Positions 43,476-52,394 are shown, numbered from the stretch's first letter. The stretch: 64,000 nt of DNA from Palsa-506 sp963755815 (GCA_963755815.1 CAVWLF010000010.1:186001-250000); one strand, 5' to 3'. Program-made: numbers and translations. The notes: generated from the sequence alone by a model not told the origin.

Positions 43476-44417
43476 GTGGCAGCATACATCGCCAGGCGCC
43501 TGGCACAGTCTGCCGCAGTGCTCCTCGGCGTCGTGTTCGTCGTGTTCTTCATGGCCCACCTCCTTCCCGGCGGCGCTCGATCCCTGATCGGAGCGCAGGC
43601 CAGCCCGGCCGTTGTCAAGCAGTTCTATGCAGCTAACGGTTACGATAAGCCGCTTTGGGCGCAGTTCTTGCTGTACTTGTGGCATCTCCTGCAGGGCAAC
43701 CTCGGCTACTCGTATGCCTATAACGCTTCCGTCGCCTCGCTACTGGCGCAAGCGCTTCCCAAGACAGCGATTATGGTGGGACTTGCTTATCTCCTAGGAC
43801 TAGTCGTGGCGCTGCCGCTGGGTGTGCTTCAGGCCGTAAGGCGCAACAAGCCCATTGACCACGTTCTGACCGGCGGCTCGCTCATCGCATACTCCATGCC
43901 GCAGTTCTGGCTGGGCCTCCTGCTCATCTTGTATTTTTCTATTCATCTCGGCTGGCTGCCACCTGAGGCACCGCAGGGCGCTACCATAGGCGCGGTACTG
44001 GCTGATCCGAAGGCATTGGTGCTTCCCGTCTGCACGCTTGCCGCCGGGACATTCGCAGTATTTGGCAGGTTCATGCGATCGTCAGCGCTGGAGGAACTTG
44101 TCCAGGATTACGTGAGAACAGCTCGCGGGAAAGGCATGGCGGAGCAGAGGATATTGTTCCGGCACGTGCTGCGAAACGCTATCCTGCCCATCATCACGCT
44201 GATCGGCCTCAGCCTGCCGGGCGTCCTATCCGGGGCGGTCGTGGTTGAGTCACTCTTCAATTACCCTGGGATGGGCCTGCTGTTCTGGAAAGCCGCCGTG
44301 GTCCATGACTTCCCGACCTTGCTGGGTTTCACGCTCGTCGTGGCCGCCGCCACCGTAATCGGCTCATTGCTGGCTGACATCCTCTACCGGATCACTGATC
44401 CGCGGCTACGCGTATGA
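43476..44417 (+). CDS. ABC transporter permease, DppB type
   Basis: A 313-residue inner-membrane permease: YIARRLAQSAAVLLGVVFVVFFMAHLLPGG at the start, then about six helices, and the cytoplasmic ATPase-contact EAA-type loop in YVRTARGKGMAEQRILFRHVLRNA. It is a full-length member of the oligopeptide group. The GTG start has GGAGG eight bases before it. Follows the DUF885 gene and precedes DppC by about 75 bases. Confidence 0.94.
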   Translation: MAAYIARRLAQSAAVLLGVVFVVFFMAHLLPGGARSLIGAQASPAVVKQFYAANGYDKPLWAQFLLYLWHLLQGNLGYSYAYNASVASLLAQALPKTAIMVGLAYLLGLVVALPLGVLQAVRRNKPIDHVLTGGSLIAYSMPQFWLGLLLILYFSIHLGWLPPEAPQGATIGAVLADPKALVLPVCTLAAGTFAVFGRFMRSSALEELVQDYVRTARGKGMAEQRILFRHVLRNAILPIITLIGLSLPGVLSGAVVVESLFNYPGMGLLFWKAAVVHDFPTLLGFTLVVAAATVIGSLLADILYRITDPRLRV

Positions 44418-44492
44418 AAGCAATCAGGAGATTCGCCGCGGCACCGGCAGGCCCGGTCATGCGCGCTGCGCTAGCGCAGATAAGGGGCGGGC

Positions 44493-45380
44493 ATGGATAA
44501 GTCGCTCGACTTGCAGACACGTGTTACGCGCAGGCGAAGCTATCGCCTCGGCTCGGCGCGGACGTTCCTCGAGCATAGGCTGGCCGTGGCCGGGCTCGGG
44601 CTGATCGTGCTGATCGTCTTGTTCTGCTTTGTGGGGCCCGATTTTTACCACACGAACCAGGTCAACACGTTTCCTTCCCAGGTCCTGCTGCGGCCAGGCG
44701 GCAAGTTCCCGCTGGGTACCGACGCCCTGGGCCATGATGTTCTCGGACGACTGATGGTGGCAGGCCAGTCGTCCCTGGAGGTCGGCGTCTCGGCGGCCAT
44801 CCTGGCCGTTTGCGTCGGGGCATTGTGGGGAGCTACCGCCGGTTTCGCTGGCGGCTCGCTAGAAGCCTTCATGATGCGGATCGTAGACACGCTGCTCGCC
44901 ATCCCGTCATTGCTGCTCCTGCTGCTGCTGGCGAGCATTTTCACGCCCTCTATTCCGGTCCTCATCCTCGCGCTGTCGTTTGTCTCCTGGGTGTTCACCG
45001 CACGCCTGGTACACGGCCAGGCCCTGGCCCTGCGATCCCGTGAGTACGTCCAGGCGGCGGCAGGAGTAGGCGCTCGCAATTGGCGCCTGGTGATCAGGCA
45101 CATCATCCCGAACGTGGCTGGCACGATCGTGGTGCAGGCCACATTCGAAGTGGCCAACGCGATCCTGCTGCTCGCCGCTTTGAGCTTCCTCGGGCTCGGT
45201 CCGCCTTCGCCCGCGACCAACTGGGGGAGCATGCTGAGCGACGGCCTGAACTACGCCTACTCCGGATACTGGTGGCTGATCTATCCCGCCGGACTCGCCA
45301 TCGTCCTGACGGTGCTGTCGTTCAACTTCCTGGGTGACGCGCTGCGGGACGCCCTTGAGGTACGCCTGCAGAAGCGGTAG
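44493..45380 (+). CDS. ABC transporter permease, DppC type
   Basis: A 295-residue permease with the N-terminal SARTFLEHRLAVAGLGLIVLIVLF helix, GTDALGHDVLGRLMVAGQSSLEVG (typical DppC block) and YVQAAAGVGARNWRLVIRHIIPN as the EAA loop. Six membrane helices. Last gene of the importer unit; together with the DppB-type protein it forms the membrane channel. Confidence 0.94.
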   Translation: MDKSLDLQTRVTRRRSYRLGSARTFLEHRLAVAGLGLIVLIVLFCFVGPDFYHTNQVNTFPSQVLLRPGGKFPLGTDALGHDVLGRLMVAGQSSLEVGVSAAILAVCVGALWGATAGFAGGSLEAFMMRIVDTLLAIPSLLLLLLLASIFTPSIPVLILALSFVSWVFTARLVHGQALALRSREYVQAAAGVGARNWRLVIRHIIPNVAGTIVVQATFEVANAILLLAALSFLGLGPPSPATNWGSMLSDGLNYAYSGYWWLIYPAGLAIVLTVLSFNFLGDALRDALEVRLQKR

Positions 45381-45441
45381 CTGACCGAGATCAGGACAGC
45401 AAACAACTACTTAGTTACTTGCCTCGATGCCGGCCGGGTGG

Positions 45442-45924
45442 TCACTGGAGCCCGGCGCGGACGGACGTGATTCGCTGCGTGCTGAAACCGAGCCAGTGCA
45501 TCCGGCCGACGTAGCGCGCGTGCTCAACTTTGAGACAGCGGTCCATGATCACCGTCACGCCGCCGTCCTCGGCGATCCGCGCCCCCTCCTCGTTGATCAC
45601 GCCGAACTGGCACCAGAGGGTGCCGGCGCCGATCGCCACGGCGTCCCGCGCGATCCCCGGCAGGGCATCCGGCGCCCGGAAGACATCCACGATGTCCACC
45701 GGCACGGGTACGTCCAGCAGGCTGGGGTAGCACGTCTCGCCGAGGATCTCCGTCTCGCGGGGATTCACCGGGATCACGCGGTAGCCGTGCCGCTTGAGGT
45801 AGTAGCCGACGAAGTAGCTGGCCCGCAACTGGTTGTTCGACAGGCCCACGATCGCGATCGTGCTGGCGGTGTGCAGCACGCGCTGGATCGTCATCGGGTC
45901 CTGGTACCGCGCGAGATCGGTCAT
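45442..45924 (-). CDS. CoA-binding protein (YccU-like)
   Basis: A 160-residue CoA-binding domain protein: HTASTIAIVGLSNNQLRASYFVGYYLKRHGYRVIPVNP and the block LDVPVPVDIVDVFRAPDALPGIARDAV are diagnostic. A small Rossmann-like protein of uncertain role. Its ATG overlaps the metY stop (ATGA), so it is the third gene of metX-metY; this trio recurs in actinobacteria. Confidence 0.92.
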   Translation of the reverse strand: MTDLARYQDPMTIQRVLHTASTIAIVGLSNNQLRASYFVGYYLKRHGYRVIPVNPRETEILGETCYPSLLDVPVPVDIVDVFRAPDALPGIARDAVAIGAGTLWCQFGVINEEGARIAEDGGVTVIMDRCLKVEHARYVGRMHWLGFSTQRITSVRAGLQ

Positions 45925-47258
45925 GCCGTCGCCACTTTCTTTCCCGCCGTCGCGGCGACGCGCGCGAGGCCCTGCTCCAGATCCCAGATCAGGTCCTCGA
46001 CGGACTCGGTGCCGACCGACAGCCGCACCGTCCCCGGCCTGACCCCGGCCGCCCGCAGTTCGTCGTCGCTCAGCTGGCGGTGCGTCGTGCTGGCCGGGTG
46101 GATGATCAGGCTCTTCGCATCGCCGACGTTGGCCAGGTGAGACCAGAGCCGGACGCCCCTGATGAGGTCCTGCCCGCCGTCGCGGCCGCCGGCGCAGTCG
46201 AACGAGAACACCGCGCCGGCCCCGCGCGGCAGGTACTTCTGCACCAGCGGCCGGTACCTGCTCGACGGCAGGCCGGGGTAGGCCACGTTCGACGCCAGCT
46301 CGTGGGATTCCAGGAACGCCGCGACCGCCCGCGCGTTGACGACGTGGCGCTCCATCCGCAGCGACAGCGTCTCGATCCCCTGCAGGAACAGGAAGGCGTT
46401 GAAGGGCGAGAGCGCCCCGCCGAGATCGCGCAGGGTCTCGGCCCTGAGCTTCATCAGATAGCCGTACGTCCCGAACGTCTCGTGGAATTGCAGGCCGTGG
46501 TACGCCGGAGACGGATCCGCGACCACCGGAAACCGCCCATTGGACCAGTTGAACGTGCCAGCCTCGACGACGACCCCGCCGATGCTCGTGCCGTGCCCGC
46601 CGATGAACTTAGTCGCCGAATGGATCACTATGTCGGCGCCCCAGTCGATCGGGCGGCACAGGTACGGCGTCGCGAACGTGTTGTCCACGATCAGCGGCAG
46701 CTCATGGGCGTGCGCGATGGACGCCACCGTCTCGATGTCCAGCACGTTCCCGCCCGGGTTGCCGATCGTCTCGCCGAAGAACGCCTTCGTGTTCGCGCGG
46801 ACCGCCTGCCGCCACGCGTCCGGATCGTCGGGATTGACCCACGTCAGCTCCACGCTCATCTTGCCCAGCAGGTGCTTGAACTGGTTCACCGTCCCGCCGT
46901 AGAGCGCCGAGGACGAGACGACGTGGTCGCCCGGCTGCAGCAGCGTGAAGAGCGCGGCGGCCTGCGCGGCGATCCCGCTGGAGAACGCCACCCCGCCGGC
47001 GCCGCCCTCCAGGTTCGCCACGCGCTCCTCGAATACCGCGACGGTCGGATTCATGATGCGCGAGTACGTGTTCCCGTATTCCTGCAGGTTGAAGTACGCC
47101 GCCGCTGATTCCGGGTCCTCGAATACGTAGCTGGTCGTCTGGAAGATCGGCACCGCGCGCGCGCCCGTGTTCGGGTCGGGCCGCTGCCCGGCATGCAACT
47201 GCCGGGTTTCGAACCCGAACGCGCGGTCTTCCTCGGTACGGGAGCCATGGTCGGTCAT
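45921..47258 (-). CDS. metY: O-acetylhomoserine sulfhydrylase
   Basis: A 445-residue PLP enzyme of the Cys/Met metabolism family. FETRQLHAGQRPDPNTGARAVPIFQTTSYVF starts the domain, GNTYSRIMNPTVAVFEERVANLEGG the next motif, and IHSATKFIGGHGTSIGG holds the Schiff-base Lys. It makes homocysteine from O-acetylhomoserine and sulfide. ATG 47258 is chosen over an upstream frame extension since the family begins there. Sits 19 bases after metX. Confidence 0.95.
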   Translation of the reverse strand: MTDHGSRTEEDRAFGFETRQLHAGQRPDPNTGARAVPIFQTTSYVFEDPESAAAYFNLQEYGNTYSRIMNPTVAVFEERVANLEGGAGGVAFSSGIAAQAAALFTLLQPGDHVVSSSALYGGTVNQFKHLLGKMSVELTWVNPDDPDAWRQAVRANTKAFFGETIGNPGGNVLDIETVASIAHAHELPLIVDNTFATPYLCRPIDWGADIVIHSATKFIGGHGTSIGGVVVEAGTFNWSNGRFPVVADPSPAYHGLQFHETFGTYGYLMKLRAETLRDLGGALSPFNAFLFLQGIETLSLRMERHVVNARAVAAFLESHELASNVAYPGLPSSRYRPLVQKYLPRGAGAVFSFDCAGGRDGGQDLIRGVRLWSHLANVGDAKSLIIHPASTTHRQLSDDELRAAGVRPGTVRLSVGTESVEDLIWDLEQGLARVAATAGKKVATA

Positions 47259-47277
47259 GAAGGTATCTTCCCTGAGG

Positions 47278-48507
47278 TCACCCGTCGGCCCCGGCATCGG
47301 CCCGGCTGTGCTGGCTCAGGAACTGGCGGATGATGGGCGTCTGCCGCGCTTCCTCCAGCAGGAAGCAGTCGTGCCCGTACGGCGCCTCGATCACCTGGAA
47401 CTCGACCGGCTTGCCCAGGCCGCGCAGCGCGTCGGCGATTTCCGCGGACGCGGACGGCGGGTACAGCCAGTCGGAACTGAAGGCGATCAGCAGCGTCCGC
47501 GCCGAGACGCCGGCCAGCGCGCGGGTGAGCGATCCGCTGCCGTACTGCCGCGCGAGATCGAAATATGTCAGTGCGCGCGACGTGTACAGGTAGGTGTTGG
47601 CGTCGAAGCGCCGGACGAACGAGTCGGCCTGGTGGCGCAGGTAGCTCTCGACCGCGAACTCCGGCTCGGTGAGCGTGTAACGGATGTCGTCGGCAAACTG
47701 CAGTCGCCGGCCGAACTTGTCGCTCAGCGCCTGGGCGGACAGGTACGTGACGTGGCCGACCATCCGCGCCACCCCCAGGCCCGCCTCGGGCCCGGCGCCC
47801 GTGCCGTAGTAGCGGCCGCCCTGCCAGGCCGGATCGCGCGTGATCGAGTTACGCGCGATCGCGTTCCAGGCCACGCCCTGCGGCTGGAGGGCATGCGTGC
47901 TGGCGATCGCCACCACGGCATCGACCTGATCGGGAAACAGGATCGCCCACTCGAATGCCTGCATCCCGCCGAGCGAGCCGCCGGTGACCGCCGCGAGCCG
48001 CTCGATCCCCAGTTCGTGCAGGAACGCGCGCTCGGTCCGCACCATGTCCGCGACCGTGATCACGGGGAAGTCCGGCCCGTACTCCCGGCCGGTCGCCGGA
48101 TCGATCGACGACGGCCCCGTCGTCCCGCGGCAGCCGCCGAGCAGGTTGGTGGCGACGACGAAGAAGCGATCGGTGTCGAACGCCTTACCGGGGCCGATCA
48201 TCCCGTCCCACCAGCCGAGTGCCTTGCCGGCCGTGCCGTCGCGATCCTCGGCCGCGAACCCGTCGCGCGTGCTCTCTTCGGCGGGCGCCTTCGCGAAACC
48301 GGCCGCATGGGCGTCGCCACTGAGCGCATGGCACACCAGGATGACGTTGTCACGCCGGGGTGACAGGTCCCCGTAGGTCTCGTACGCCACCCGGATCGGG
48401 TGCAGCTCCCGCCCGCAGTCGAGCCGGACCGGCCCGGGCAGGTCAAGGTACTGTGTTTCGACCGTGCCCGCCGAGCCGGCCGCGAGCGTCGGGGCTGGCT
48501 CTGGCAT
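47278..48507 (-). CDS. metX: Homoserine O-acetyltransferase
   Basis: A 409-residue alpha/beta-hydrolase acyltransferase. The nucleophile Ser lies in VTGGSLGGMQAFEWAI, the Asp in FSSDWLYPPS and the His in APYGHDCFLLEEA. It acetylates homoserine with acetyl-CoA (in some actinobacteria succinyl-CoA), the first step of the direct methionine route. ATG 48507 follows AGGGAG-like sequence. Leads the metX-metY-CoA-binding operon; divergent from the OsmC gene. The gap upstream (48508-48594) shows no riboswitch I can recognise. Confidence 0.95.
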   Translation of the reverse strand: MPEPAPTLAAGSAGTVETQYLDLPGPVRLDCGRELHPIRVAYETYGDLSPRRDNVILVCHALSGDAHAAGFAKAPAEESTRDGFAAEDRDGTAGKALGWWDGMIGPGKAFDTDRFFVVATNLLGGCRGTTGPSSIDPATGREYGPDFPVITVADMVRTERAFLHELGIERLAAVTGGSLGGMQAFEWAILFPDQVDAVVAIASTHALQPQGVAWNAIARNSITRDPAWQGGRYYGTGAGPEAGLGVARMVGHVTYLSAQALSDKFGRRLQFADDIRYTLTEPEFAVESYLRHQADSFVRRFDANTYLYTSRALTYFDLARQYGSGSLTRALAGVSARTLLIAFSSDWLYPPSASAEIADALRGLGKPVEFQVIEAPYGHDCFLLEEARQTPIIRQFLSQHSRADAGADG

Positions 48508-48594
48508 GGGGGCTATCTTAGCTGGTCCCGGCCGGTATATTGTCAATCGTCCCCATAGGAATTTGGGGTAAGGGAGAGAAGGGGATCAAGCGAC

Positions 48595-49143
48595 ATGACC
48601 ACCGTCACTAACGGAGTCAATGTGCAGGCGCTGCTCGACGCGCGCGAAGTGCTGAAGGGTGCGCCCGAGGCCGCCCAGTTCACCTGGCGCGCGTCCGCCA
48701 AGTGGCAGAGCGGCGTGCACAGCACGATCAAGGTCCAGAGCTTCTTCGGCCTCGGCGATGAGCAGAACCACAACGACGAGTGGTCGTTCGAAGCCGACCA
48801 TCCCGAGGTCTTCGGGGCGACGGACGGCGGCATCACGCCGATCGAGTACCTCCTCGTCGGCCTGGCCAGCTGCCTGACGGCCGGCGTGGCGTCGGTCGCG
48901 GAGAATCGCGGCATCCAGCTGCGCTCGGTCGAGTCGACGGTCGAAGGCGGGCATGACATCCGCGGGATCCTCGGTGCCGACAGCGACGTCCGCAACGGCT
49001 TCAACGACATCAAGGTGACGTTCAACATCGACGCGGACGCGTCGAGGGAGGACATCGAGGCGCTGGTGGCCCAGTCCCAGAAGCGCTCCGCCGTGTTCGA
49101 CGCGCTGACGAACCCGACGAACGTCACCGTCGAAGTCGCCTGA
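48595..49143 (+). CDS. OsmC-family protein
   Basis: A 182-residue OsmC/Ohr-type protein. GITPIEYLLVGLASCLTAGVASVAENRGIQL carries the first peroxidatic Cys (ASC); the usual second Cys region reads SQKRSAVFDALTNPTNV with no Cys in the equivalent site, so it may not work as a two-Cys peroxidase. The ATG has GGGAG upstream. It is followed directly by the flavoprotein gene. Confidence 0.9.
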   Translation: MTTVTNGVNVQALLDAREVLKGAPEAAQFTWRASAKWQSGVHSTIKVQSFFGLGDEQNHNDEWSFEADHPEVFGATDGGITPIEYLLVGLASCLTAGVASVAENRGIQLRSVESTVEGGHDIRGILGADSDVRNGFNDIKVTFNIDADASREDIEALVAQSQKRSAVFDALTNPTNVTVEVA

Positions 49144-49153
49144 GGGCCAGGCC

Positions 49154-50392
49154 ATCGAGCGCACCACCACGGTCGTCATCGGCGCGGGTCACGCCGGCCT
49201 CGCCGCCAGCCACTTCCTGACCGGCCGGTCGATCGACCATGTCGTGCTGGAGCGCGGCGAGGTGGCGAACTCGTGGCGGCGCGAACGCTGGGACTCGCTG
49301 CGGCTGCTCACGCCCAACTGGCAAAGCCGCCTGCCGGGCCTTCGCTACGAGGGCCCGGATCCGGACGGCTACATGACGGCGGGGCAGGTCACCGAGTTCA
49401 TCGAGCGCTTCGCCGCGGCCTCGCGCGCTCCCGTCCGGACCAGCGCGAACGTCACGTCAGTGCGGCGCGCCGACGACGGGTACCACGTGACGACGGGCCG
49501 CGGCGAGATCGGCTGCCGGGCCGTGGTCATCGCCAGCGGCGCCTGCAATCAGCCATCGGTACCGCCGTTCACCGATGCGGTCCCGGCGTCCGTCGAGCAG
49601 CTGACGCCGTTCGACTACCGCGATCCGGCCAAGCTCCCGGACGGCGGCGTGCTCGTGGTGGGAGCGTCGGCGACCGGCGTGCAGCTGGCCGCCGAGCTGC
49701 AGCGGTCAGGCCGGCCGGTGACCCTCGCGGTGGGCGAGCACGTGCGGCTGCCGCGCACGTACCGCGGACGCGATGTGCTGTGGTGGATGGAATCGTCGGG
49801 CCTGTGGGATCAGCGGTACGACGAAGTCGACGATCTCACCCGGGCCCGGCGGCTGCCCTCGCCTCAGCTCGTCGGGACTCCCGAGCGGACGACACTCGAC
49901 CTCAACGCGCTGGCCGCGATGGGGGTCGAGCTGGTGGGCCGCTGGGCGGCCGTCCGGGACGGCCGCGCGCTGTTCTCCGGCGGCCTGCGCAACGTGTTCT
50001 CGCTCGCGGACCTCAAGCTGAGGCGGCTGCTGGAGACCTTCGACGAGTGGGCCAGGACGCAGGGCGGCGAGATCGCGGCCGGCCCGCCCGAGCGCTTCGC
50101 GCCGACCCGCGTGCCCGAGTCGGCCCGGCTCCAGCTTGACCTGGGCAGCGGCGAGATCCGCGCCATCGTCTGGGCGACCGGTTTCCGGCCCGACTACGGG
50201 TGGCTCGACGTGCCCGTGGTCGACCCGAAGGGCCAGCTGCGGCACGAGGGCGGCGTGGTCGGCAGCCCTGGACTGTATGCGCTGGGGCTGCCCGTACTGC
50301 GGCGGCGCAAGTCCACGTTCATTTGCGGCATCGAGGACGACGCCCGCGAGGTAATCGATCACCTCGCGGGGTACCTGGCCGTGCCCCGTTAA
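49154..50392 (+). CDS. FAD/NAD(P)-binding monooxygenase-like protein, non-AUG start
   Basis: The FAD-binding motif TTTVVIGAGHAGLAASHFL begins only about four codons after position 49154, and there is no in-frame ATG, GTG or TTG between the preceding stop (49106) and that motif. The first standard start is GTG 49244, inside the Rossmann fold. An ATC at 49154, with GAGGG eight to eleven bases upstream, is the only plausible start, unless a base is wrong. Other motifs: LVVGASATGVQLAAELQRSG (NADP Rossmann), and RAIVWATGFRPDYGWLD (flavin monooxygenase, ATG motif). The class resembles CzcO-type flavoproteins. It follows the OsmC gene by ten bases. Confidence 0.8.
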   Translation: MERTTTVVIGAGHAGLAASHFLTGRSIDHVVLERGEVANSWRRERWDSLRLLTPNWQSRLPGLRYEGPDPDGYMTAGQVTEFIERFAAASRAPVRTSANVTSVRRADDGYHVTTGRGEIGCRAVVIASGACNQPSVPPFTDAVPASVEQLTPFDYRDPAKLPDGGVLVVGASATGVQLAAELQRSGRPVTLAVGEHVRLPRTYRGRDVLWWMESSGLWDQRYDEVDDLTRARRLPSPQLVGTPERTTLDLNALAAMGVELVGRWAAVRDGRALFSGGLRNVFSLADLKLRRLLETFDEWARTQGGEIAAGPPERFAPTRVPESARLQLDLGSGEIRAIVWATGFRPDYGWLDVPVVDPKGQLRHEGGVVGSPGLYALGLPVLRRRKSTFICGIEDDAREVIDHLAGYLAVPR

Positions 50393-50484
50393 TCCAGCCA
50401 ACTGGAACACCTGCGTTTGGCGTATCGCAAAATCCCGGCTACGTTGGCCGACGCCTTGCCAAATGACTACCGAGGAGAGCCGAA

Positions 50485-50523
50485 GTGACTACGGGGGGTA
50501 AGCAAGCGTCCATTAGCGAGTAG
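50485..50523 (+). CDS. Leader peptide candidate, 12 residues
   Basis: GTG start after GAGGAG (spacing about eight), encoding MTTGGKQASISE and TAG. It is followed by a terminator-like hairpin and lies upstream of the LysM gene, so translation of the leader may control read-through. No functional evidence. Confidence 0.4.
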   Translation: MTTGGKQASISE

Positions 50524-50530
50524 ACCAGAC

Positions 50531-50572
50531 GGCCCCGGCCAAGCGTGATTCCAGCACGTGACCGGGGCCTTT
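50531..50572 (+). terminator. Attenuator-like hairpin upstream of the LysM gene
   Basis: GGCCCCGG (50531-50538) pairs with CCGGGGCC (50562-50569) followed by TTT; the loop has an inner CGTG/CACG helix. It ends about 20 bases before the ribosome site GGAGG (50589-50593). Confidence 0.55.
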
Positions 50573-50602
50573 GCATGGCACGAACCTCGGAGGTAACAAG
50601 CC

Positions 50603-51229
50603 ATGACAGTTCTTAGTATTGCAGGTGCCGGAGTCGCGAAAACCATGATCGCGGTCACGGTTTCGCTGCATCCGGCGGCCGCTCACCACGGCAGCCACGA
50701 AGCCACCGTCCGGGCCGGCGACACGCTCAGCTCCATCAGCAAGCGTGAGTACGGCCGGGCGGCCGACTGGGCCGCCTTGTGGTGGGTCAACCGGCACCGC
50801 GTCGCCGACCCGGGCATGATCCGGGTGGGGCAGCGGCTGCACCTGTCGGACTGGCACCCGGTGAAGCCCTGGCTCAGCCGCGCCGCACTAGCGGCCATGC
50901 CCGCGCCGCGGCCGGCCGCGGCCCCGCTCTCGGCCCCGCTCTCGTCGCCGGCCAGCGTCACCAGCGCCGCGCCGGCCTCGGGCACCTACAGCGGCGCGCC
51001 GGGCAGCTTCCAGGGCTGCGTGATCCAGGCCGAGAGCGGCGGGAACGCCAACGCGGTCAACGCCTCCAGCGGCGCGGGCGGGCTGTACGGCTTCCTGCCG
51101 TCCACCTGGCAGGGGCTCGGGCACTCCGGGCTGCCCGAGAATGCGTCTGTCTCGGAGCAGAACCAGGCCTTCGCCCAGGAGTACGCGCAGTCAGGTACCA
51201 GCGCGTGGTCCGCTTACGACGGGTGCTAG
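50603..51229 (+). CDS. Secreted LysM/transglycosylase-like protein (Rpf-type)
   Basis: A 208-residue exported protein with a signal-like N-terminus (AGVAKTMIAVTVSLHPAAAH), a LysM domain (TVRAGDTLSSISKREYG and NRHRVADPGMIRVGQRLHL), a Pro/Ala linker and a transglycosylase-like domain (FQGCVIQAESGGNANAVNASSG, GLYGFLPSTWQGLGH, and SAYDGC). The Glu of QAESGGN corresponds to the catalytic acid of Rpf-type resuscitation factors. It would bind peptidoglycan and cut it. Preceded by a leader and attenuator-like hairpin and followed by a strong terminator, so it is monocistronic. Confidence 0.9.
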   Translation: MTVLSIAGAGVAKTMIAVTVSLHPAAAHHGSHEATVRAGDTLSSISKREYGRAADWAALWWVNRHRVADPGMIRVGQRLHLSDWHPVKPWLSRAALAAMPAPRPAAAPLSAPLSSPASVTSAAPASGTYSGAPGSFQGCVIQAESGGNANAVNASSGAGGLYGFLPSTWQGLGHSGLPENASVSEQNQAFAQEYAQSGTSAWSAYDGC

Positions 51230-51242
51230 ATCGCCCATGGGG

Positions 51243-51272
51243 AGCCCCGGCCCGTACGGGCCGGGGCTTCTT
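51243..51272 (+). terminator. Rho-independent terminator of the LysM gene
   Basis: AGCCCCGGCCC (51243-51253) pairs perfectly with GGGCCGGGGCT (51258-51268) around loop GTAC, followed by TCTT. Eleven-bp GC-rich stem, 13 bases after the stop. Confidence 0.8.
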
Positions 51273-51343
51273 CCCGTCGGTCTCCGGCCTGATGTACTTC
51301 CTCCTGTCGCCGTTTCCCGATGCGAGCTAGGAGTGCAGCCGAG

Positions 51344-52321
51344 ATGACCGAGCCCTTTCCGCGAGTCGTGGCCGACGGCAACATCGGCCCGGTGAACGCC
51401 ACTGAGGTGCCGCGCTATGCGGGGGAGGCGACATTCGCCCGGCTGCCCAGGATCAGCGAGGTAGCGCGCGCCGATGTCGCGGTGGTTGGCGTGCCCTTCG
51501 ACAGCGGGGTCAGCTACCGGCCCGGAGCCCGCTTCGGCCCGGGCCACATCCGGGAATCGTCCCGGCTGCTGCGCCCGTACAACCCGGCCCTGCAGGTTTC
51601 GCCCTTCGCCAGCCTGCAGGTCGCCGACGCCGGCGATCTGGCCGTCAACCCGTTCAGCATCGACGAGGCCATCCGCACCATCGAGCACGCCGCGCGCAGC
51701 CTGATCGAGCGGGCGGGCCGGCTGCTGACGCTGGGCGGCGACCACACGATAGCGCTGCCGCTGCTGCGGGCGATGGCCGCGGTGCATGGCCCGGTATCCG
51801 TGGTCCACTTCGACGCGCACCTCGACACCTGGGACACGTACTTCGGCGCCGCCTACACGCACGGCACGCCGTTCCGCCGCGCGTCGGAAGAAGGCCTGCT
51901 TGACCGGTCGGGGTGCCTGCACGTCGGCACCCGCGGCTCGCTCTACACCGGCGCCGACCTGAGCCAGGACTCTGAGCTGGGCTTCCAGCAAATCCCGGCC
52001 CCGGACGTGGAGGATCTCGGCGTAGCCGGGATGGTCGAGCGGATCCGGCAGCGGGTCGGCGACCGGCCGGTGTATGTCTCGGTCGACATCGACGTACTCG
52101 ACCCGGCGCACGCGCCCGGCACCGGGACTCCGGAGGCCGGCGGCCTGTCCAGCCGGGAACTGCTCGCCACGCTGCGCTCCTTCGCCCGGCTGAACCTCAT
52201 CGGCGCCGACATCGTGGAGGTAGCGCCAGCCTACGATCACGCCCAGATCACCGGCATCGCCGCCGCGCACGTCGGCTACGAGCTGCTGTCCGCGCTCGCC
52301 GCGGGCCAGGCCGCCGCATGA
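51344..52321 (+). CDS. Agmatinase/ureohydrolase-family enzyme
   Basis: A 325-residue binuclear-manganese hydrolase. The Mn-binding motifs are LTLGGDHTIALP, VVHFDAHLDTW and SVDIDVLDPAHAPGTGTPE, all intact, and the active-site loop GTPFRRASEEGLL is as in agmatinase. It hydrolyses a guanidino compound to urea, with agmatine or a related guanidino acid as likely substrate. ATG 51344 chosen over an upstream frame start for length. Stands alone. Confidence 0.92.
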   Translation: MTEPFPRVVADGNIGPVNATEVPRYAGEATFARLPRISEVARADVAVVGVPFDSGVSYRPGARFGPGHIRESSRLLRPYNPALQVSPFASLQVADAGDLAVNPFSIDEAIRTIEHAARSLIERAGRLLTLGGDHTIALPLLRAMAAVHGPVSVVHFDAHLDTWDTYFGAAYTHGTPFRRASEEGLLDRSGCLHVGTRGSLYTGADLSQDSELGFQQIPAPDVEDLGVAGMVERIRQRVGDRPVYVSVDIDVLDPAHAPGTGTPEAGGLSSRELLATLRSFARLNLIGADIVEVAPAYDHAQITGIAAAHVGYELLSALAAGQAAA

Positions 52322-52394
52322 GCGCCACCGGCGGGGTAGCCGGAAACCTGGCTAGTTCCGCTCGCGATCACGATGGGGTAATAACCTCACCCGT

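Noticed and set aside
48508..48594. SAM riboswitch upstream of metX
   Set aside because: No SAM-riboswitch core sequence or pseudoknot is visible in the short divergent gap.
50393..50602. ydaO-type cyclic-di-AMP riboswitch before the LysM gene
   Set aside because: The conserved blocks of that class could not be matched; the region is left as a leader peptide and hairpin.
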